From Thalassotalea crassostreae (GTDB taxonomy: Bacteria; Pseudomonadota; Gammaproteobacteria; Enterobacterales; Alteromonadaceae), in contig NZ_CP017689.1 in assembly GCF_001831495.1 (NCBI RefSeq), forward strand, positions 1,736,001 through 1,800,000: 64,000 bases of DNA, in the 5' to 3' direction. The position numbers and the translations under genes are program-made. The notes under the pieces were generated by a model. It was not told the DNA's origin. It made no database searches and was given only the letters and a program-made list of their open reading frames with translations. Shown here one piece after another: positions 62,195-64,000 of this stretch (its first letter is position 1; every line of letters starts with the position of its first letter).

Positions 62195-64000
62195 ATGTCA
62201 CGTCGTATAATGTTAGTGCCAATCGGTTTTGGCGTGGGTTTAACAAGTGCTTCCTTTGGTATGTATCACAAACTGCAACAACTCGGTGTTGATGTTGGCT
62301 ATTTCAAGCCTATCAGTCAGCCATCGCGTAACGTGTTAACTAATGATCGAAATACCAAAGCAGAATTTAGTGAAGTGAATCGAAATTCAATCCCATTATC
62401 TTATGTTGAAGAAAAAGTCGGTGATGATTTGCTTGATGTTGTGCTAGAAACTATCGTCGGTAATTGTGAAGATTTTGGTAATGATATCGTTATTATTGAA
62501 GGCCTGATCCAAACTACTCGGCAGCCATATGCCGCAAAAATTAATAGTGAAGTAGCGCAAGCTCTGTCAGCAGATATAATCTTTGTCGCAACTCCTGATG
62601 GTGATACTACTGAAGAGTTTCAAGATAGATTGGAAGTAAGTGCTAGAACCTTTGGTGGTCTGAAAAATAAACGCATCAAAGGCTGTATTATTAATAAAAT
62701 AAATTCGCCGGATAAAGATGTTATCGGTTTACTGCCGAGAGAATTTGAGCAAGAAGAAACTCAAGATATAGAGCAATGGCAAGATTTACCTATATTTAAG
62801 AAAGGAAACTTTCATTTAGTTGGGGCTGTACCTTGGGAAATGGATTTAGTTGCGCCACGAGTAACTGAAATTAAAAGTTATTTGCATGCCAAAGTATTAA
62901 ATGAAGGGGATATGGAGCATCGCCGTATACGTAGTATTAGCTTTTGTGCTCGAAGTGTTGCCAACCTCATGAGTCATTTAGTCCCAGGTCGTTTAATCGT
63001 TACTCCAGGTGATCGAACCGATATTATTATTGCCACTTGTCTATCAGCGTTAAACGGTACAAAAGTAGGGGCGTTGATATTGACCAATGGTTATCTGCCT
63101 AATGAAAGTGTAATGGAGCTATGTCAGCAGGCCTTTAAAACGGGTTTACCTGTACTATCAGTGCCTTGGGATACATGGGAGACATCTCGTCATTTACTGG
63201 CATTTAATCCTGAGATCCCAGAAGAAGACATACAGCGCCAAGATAGGATCAAGCAATATGTTGCCGATCATTTAAATCAAGACTTACTCGATTTGTATCT
63301 TGATTCTAAAGTTCGAGGGCAATTATTGTCGCCGCCTGCGTTTAGACACAAACTCACGTCATTGGCGCAAAAAGCGAATAAGTTTATCGTGCTACCTGAG
63401 GGTAATGACATCCGCACAATTAAAGCTGCTGCAATCTGTGCTGAGCGCGGTATTGCACGTTGTCAGTTACTCGGTAATAAAGAAGAAATTTTGTTAATTG
63501 CCGAACAACAGGGCATTACTTTACCGGAAGGCGTGTTAATCACCCAACCAGAATCAATAGTTGAAAACTATGTATCACCATTAATGAAACTAAGAGAGCA
63601 CAAAGGCTTAACTGAAATAGTCGCTAGAGAAGAGCTCAAAGATAATGTGGTGTTAGGCACTATGATGCTGCAACTTGGTCAAGTTGATGGCTTGGTTTCC
63701 GGCGCAGTTAACACTACGGCAAATACCATTAGACCGGCATTGCAATTAATTAAAACAGCGCCAGGCAACTCATTAGTTTCATCTGTGTTCTTTATGTTAT
63801 TGCCTGATCAGGTGTTTGTTTACGGTGACTGTGCCATTAACCCAGACCCTAATGCCGAACAGCTTGCCGATATCGCCATACAATCTGCAGACTCTGCTGC
63901 GGCGTTTGGTATTGAACCTAAAGTGGCGATGATCAGCTATTCAACGGGGAGTTCAGGCGCTGGCCAAGATGTTGAAAAAGTCGCACAAGCGACCAAAATA
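62195..64000 (+). CDS. pta: Phosphate acetyltransferase, 3' end outside the window
   Basis: Converts acetyl-CoA and phosphate to acetyl phosphate, the partner reaction of AckA. The first 602 codons are present and open; the long gammaproteobacterial form has about 700 residues. It opens MSRRIMLVPIGFGVGLTSAS with an N-terminal P-loop-like regulatory domain, a DRTGG-type domain (PGDRTDIIIATCLSALNG), then the start of the catalytic PTA domain (LPEGNDIRTIKAA; LGTMMLQLGQVDGLVSGAVN; SYSTGSSGAGQDVEKV at the very end). ATG at 62195 directly abuts the ackA stop. Confidence 0.97.
   Translation, partial: MSRRIMLVPIGFGVGLTSASFGMYHKLQQLGVDVGYFKPISQPSRNVLTNDRNTKAEFSEVNRNSIPLSYVEEKVGDDLLDVVLETIVGNCEDFGNDIVIIEGLIQTTRQPYAAKINSEVAQALSADIIFVATPDGDTTEEFQDRLEVSARTFGGLKNKRIKGCIINKINSPDKDVIGLLPREFEQEETQDIEQWQDLPIFKKGNFHLVGAVPWEMDLVAPRVTEIKSYLHAKVLNEGDMEHRRIRSISFCARSVANLMSHLVPGRLIVTPGDRTDIIIATCLSALNGTKVGALILTNGYLPNESVMELCQQAFKTGLPVLSVPWDTWETSRHLLAFNPEIPEEDIQRQDRIKQYVADHLNQDLLDLYLDSKVRGQLLSPPAFRHKLTSLAQKANKFIVLPEGNDIRTIKAAAICAERGIARCQLLGNKEEILLIAEQQGITLPEGVLITQPESIVENYVSPLMKLREHKGLTEIVAREELKDNVVLGTMMLQLGQVDGLVSGAVNTTANTIRPALQLIKTAPGNSLVSSVFFMLLPDQVFVYGDCAINPDPNAEQLADIAIQSADSAAAFGIEPKVAMISYSTGSSGAGQDVEKVAQATKI

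Noticed and set aside
1..64000. CRISPR array, prophage or toxin-antitoxin pair
   Set aside because: No regularly spaced repeats of suitable length, no phage structural genes and no recognisable toxin-antitoxin pair were seen.

Overview
The window is a low-GC chromosomal segment from a gammaproteobacterium. Gene order and protein style point to Alteromonadales, most likely Colwelliaceae (Colwellia/Thalassotalea type); this assignment is by recognition, not by a search. Supporting marks are glmM-tpiA-secG-tRNA-Leu, rimP-nusA-infB, rbfA-truB-rpsO, pnp-nlpI, yffB-dapE and ackA-pta, plus DUF3015, DUF2897 and YfbV proteins.

Region 1 (1-2.8 kb) is core: glmM, tpiA, secG and tRNA-Leu(GAG) with a terminator. 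Region 2 (2.9-14.9 kb) is a 12-kb accessory block between that tRNA and rimP, positions that are close neighbours in many relatives. It holds an exported M28 peptidase, a VOC protein, an exported Kelch-like protein, a minus-strand unit of two exported Spondin_N-like proteins plus an OmpR-type two-component system, an outer-membrane barrel, a DUF3015 protein, a DUF4105/Lnb-like protein with a barrel-like C-terminus, and a lipoprotein hydrolase. Three exact TTGTGAT repeats at 11-bp spacing lie upstream of the spondin unit and are a plausible binding site for its own regulator.

Region 3 (14.9-30.2 kb) is the translation/RNA block: a structured leader RNA candidate with its own promoter, loop-to-terminator pseudoknot and terminator, then rimP (TTG start), nusA, infB, a 160-bp MITE-like element, rbfA, truB and rpsO. 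Two membrane-protein genes and an AbgT transporter split rpsO from pnp. After pnp come nlpI and an uncharacterised exported protein with an HExxH metallopeptidase motif.

Region 4 (30.2-44.3 kb) is mixed: a CsdA-CsdE fusion, VOC/LysR pair, thioesterase, acetyltransferase, HutD-like protein, RecQ-family helicase, DbpA, one intact ISL3-type insertion sequence (25-bp imperfect ends, 8-bp target duplication) sitting in the T-tract of the dbpA terminator, an APC permease with a 7-bp tandem repeat in its last codons, a Rieske oxygenase and a membrane protein.

Region 5 (44.3-64 kb) holds yffB-dapE-M15 peptidase-DUF2897, an ACT-domain protein, yfbV, rlmA, xthA, an MFS transporter, an RstAB-like two-component system, ychJ, a SulA-like SOS gene with two LexA boxes, a FAD-dehydrogenase/ThDP-enzyme pair opposite a LuxR-type regulator, then ackA and a pta that runs off the window end. 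No rRNA, CRISPR array, prophage or integrase was seen.
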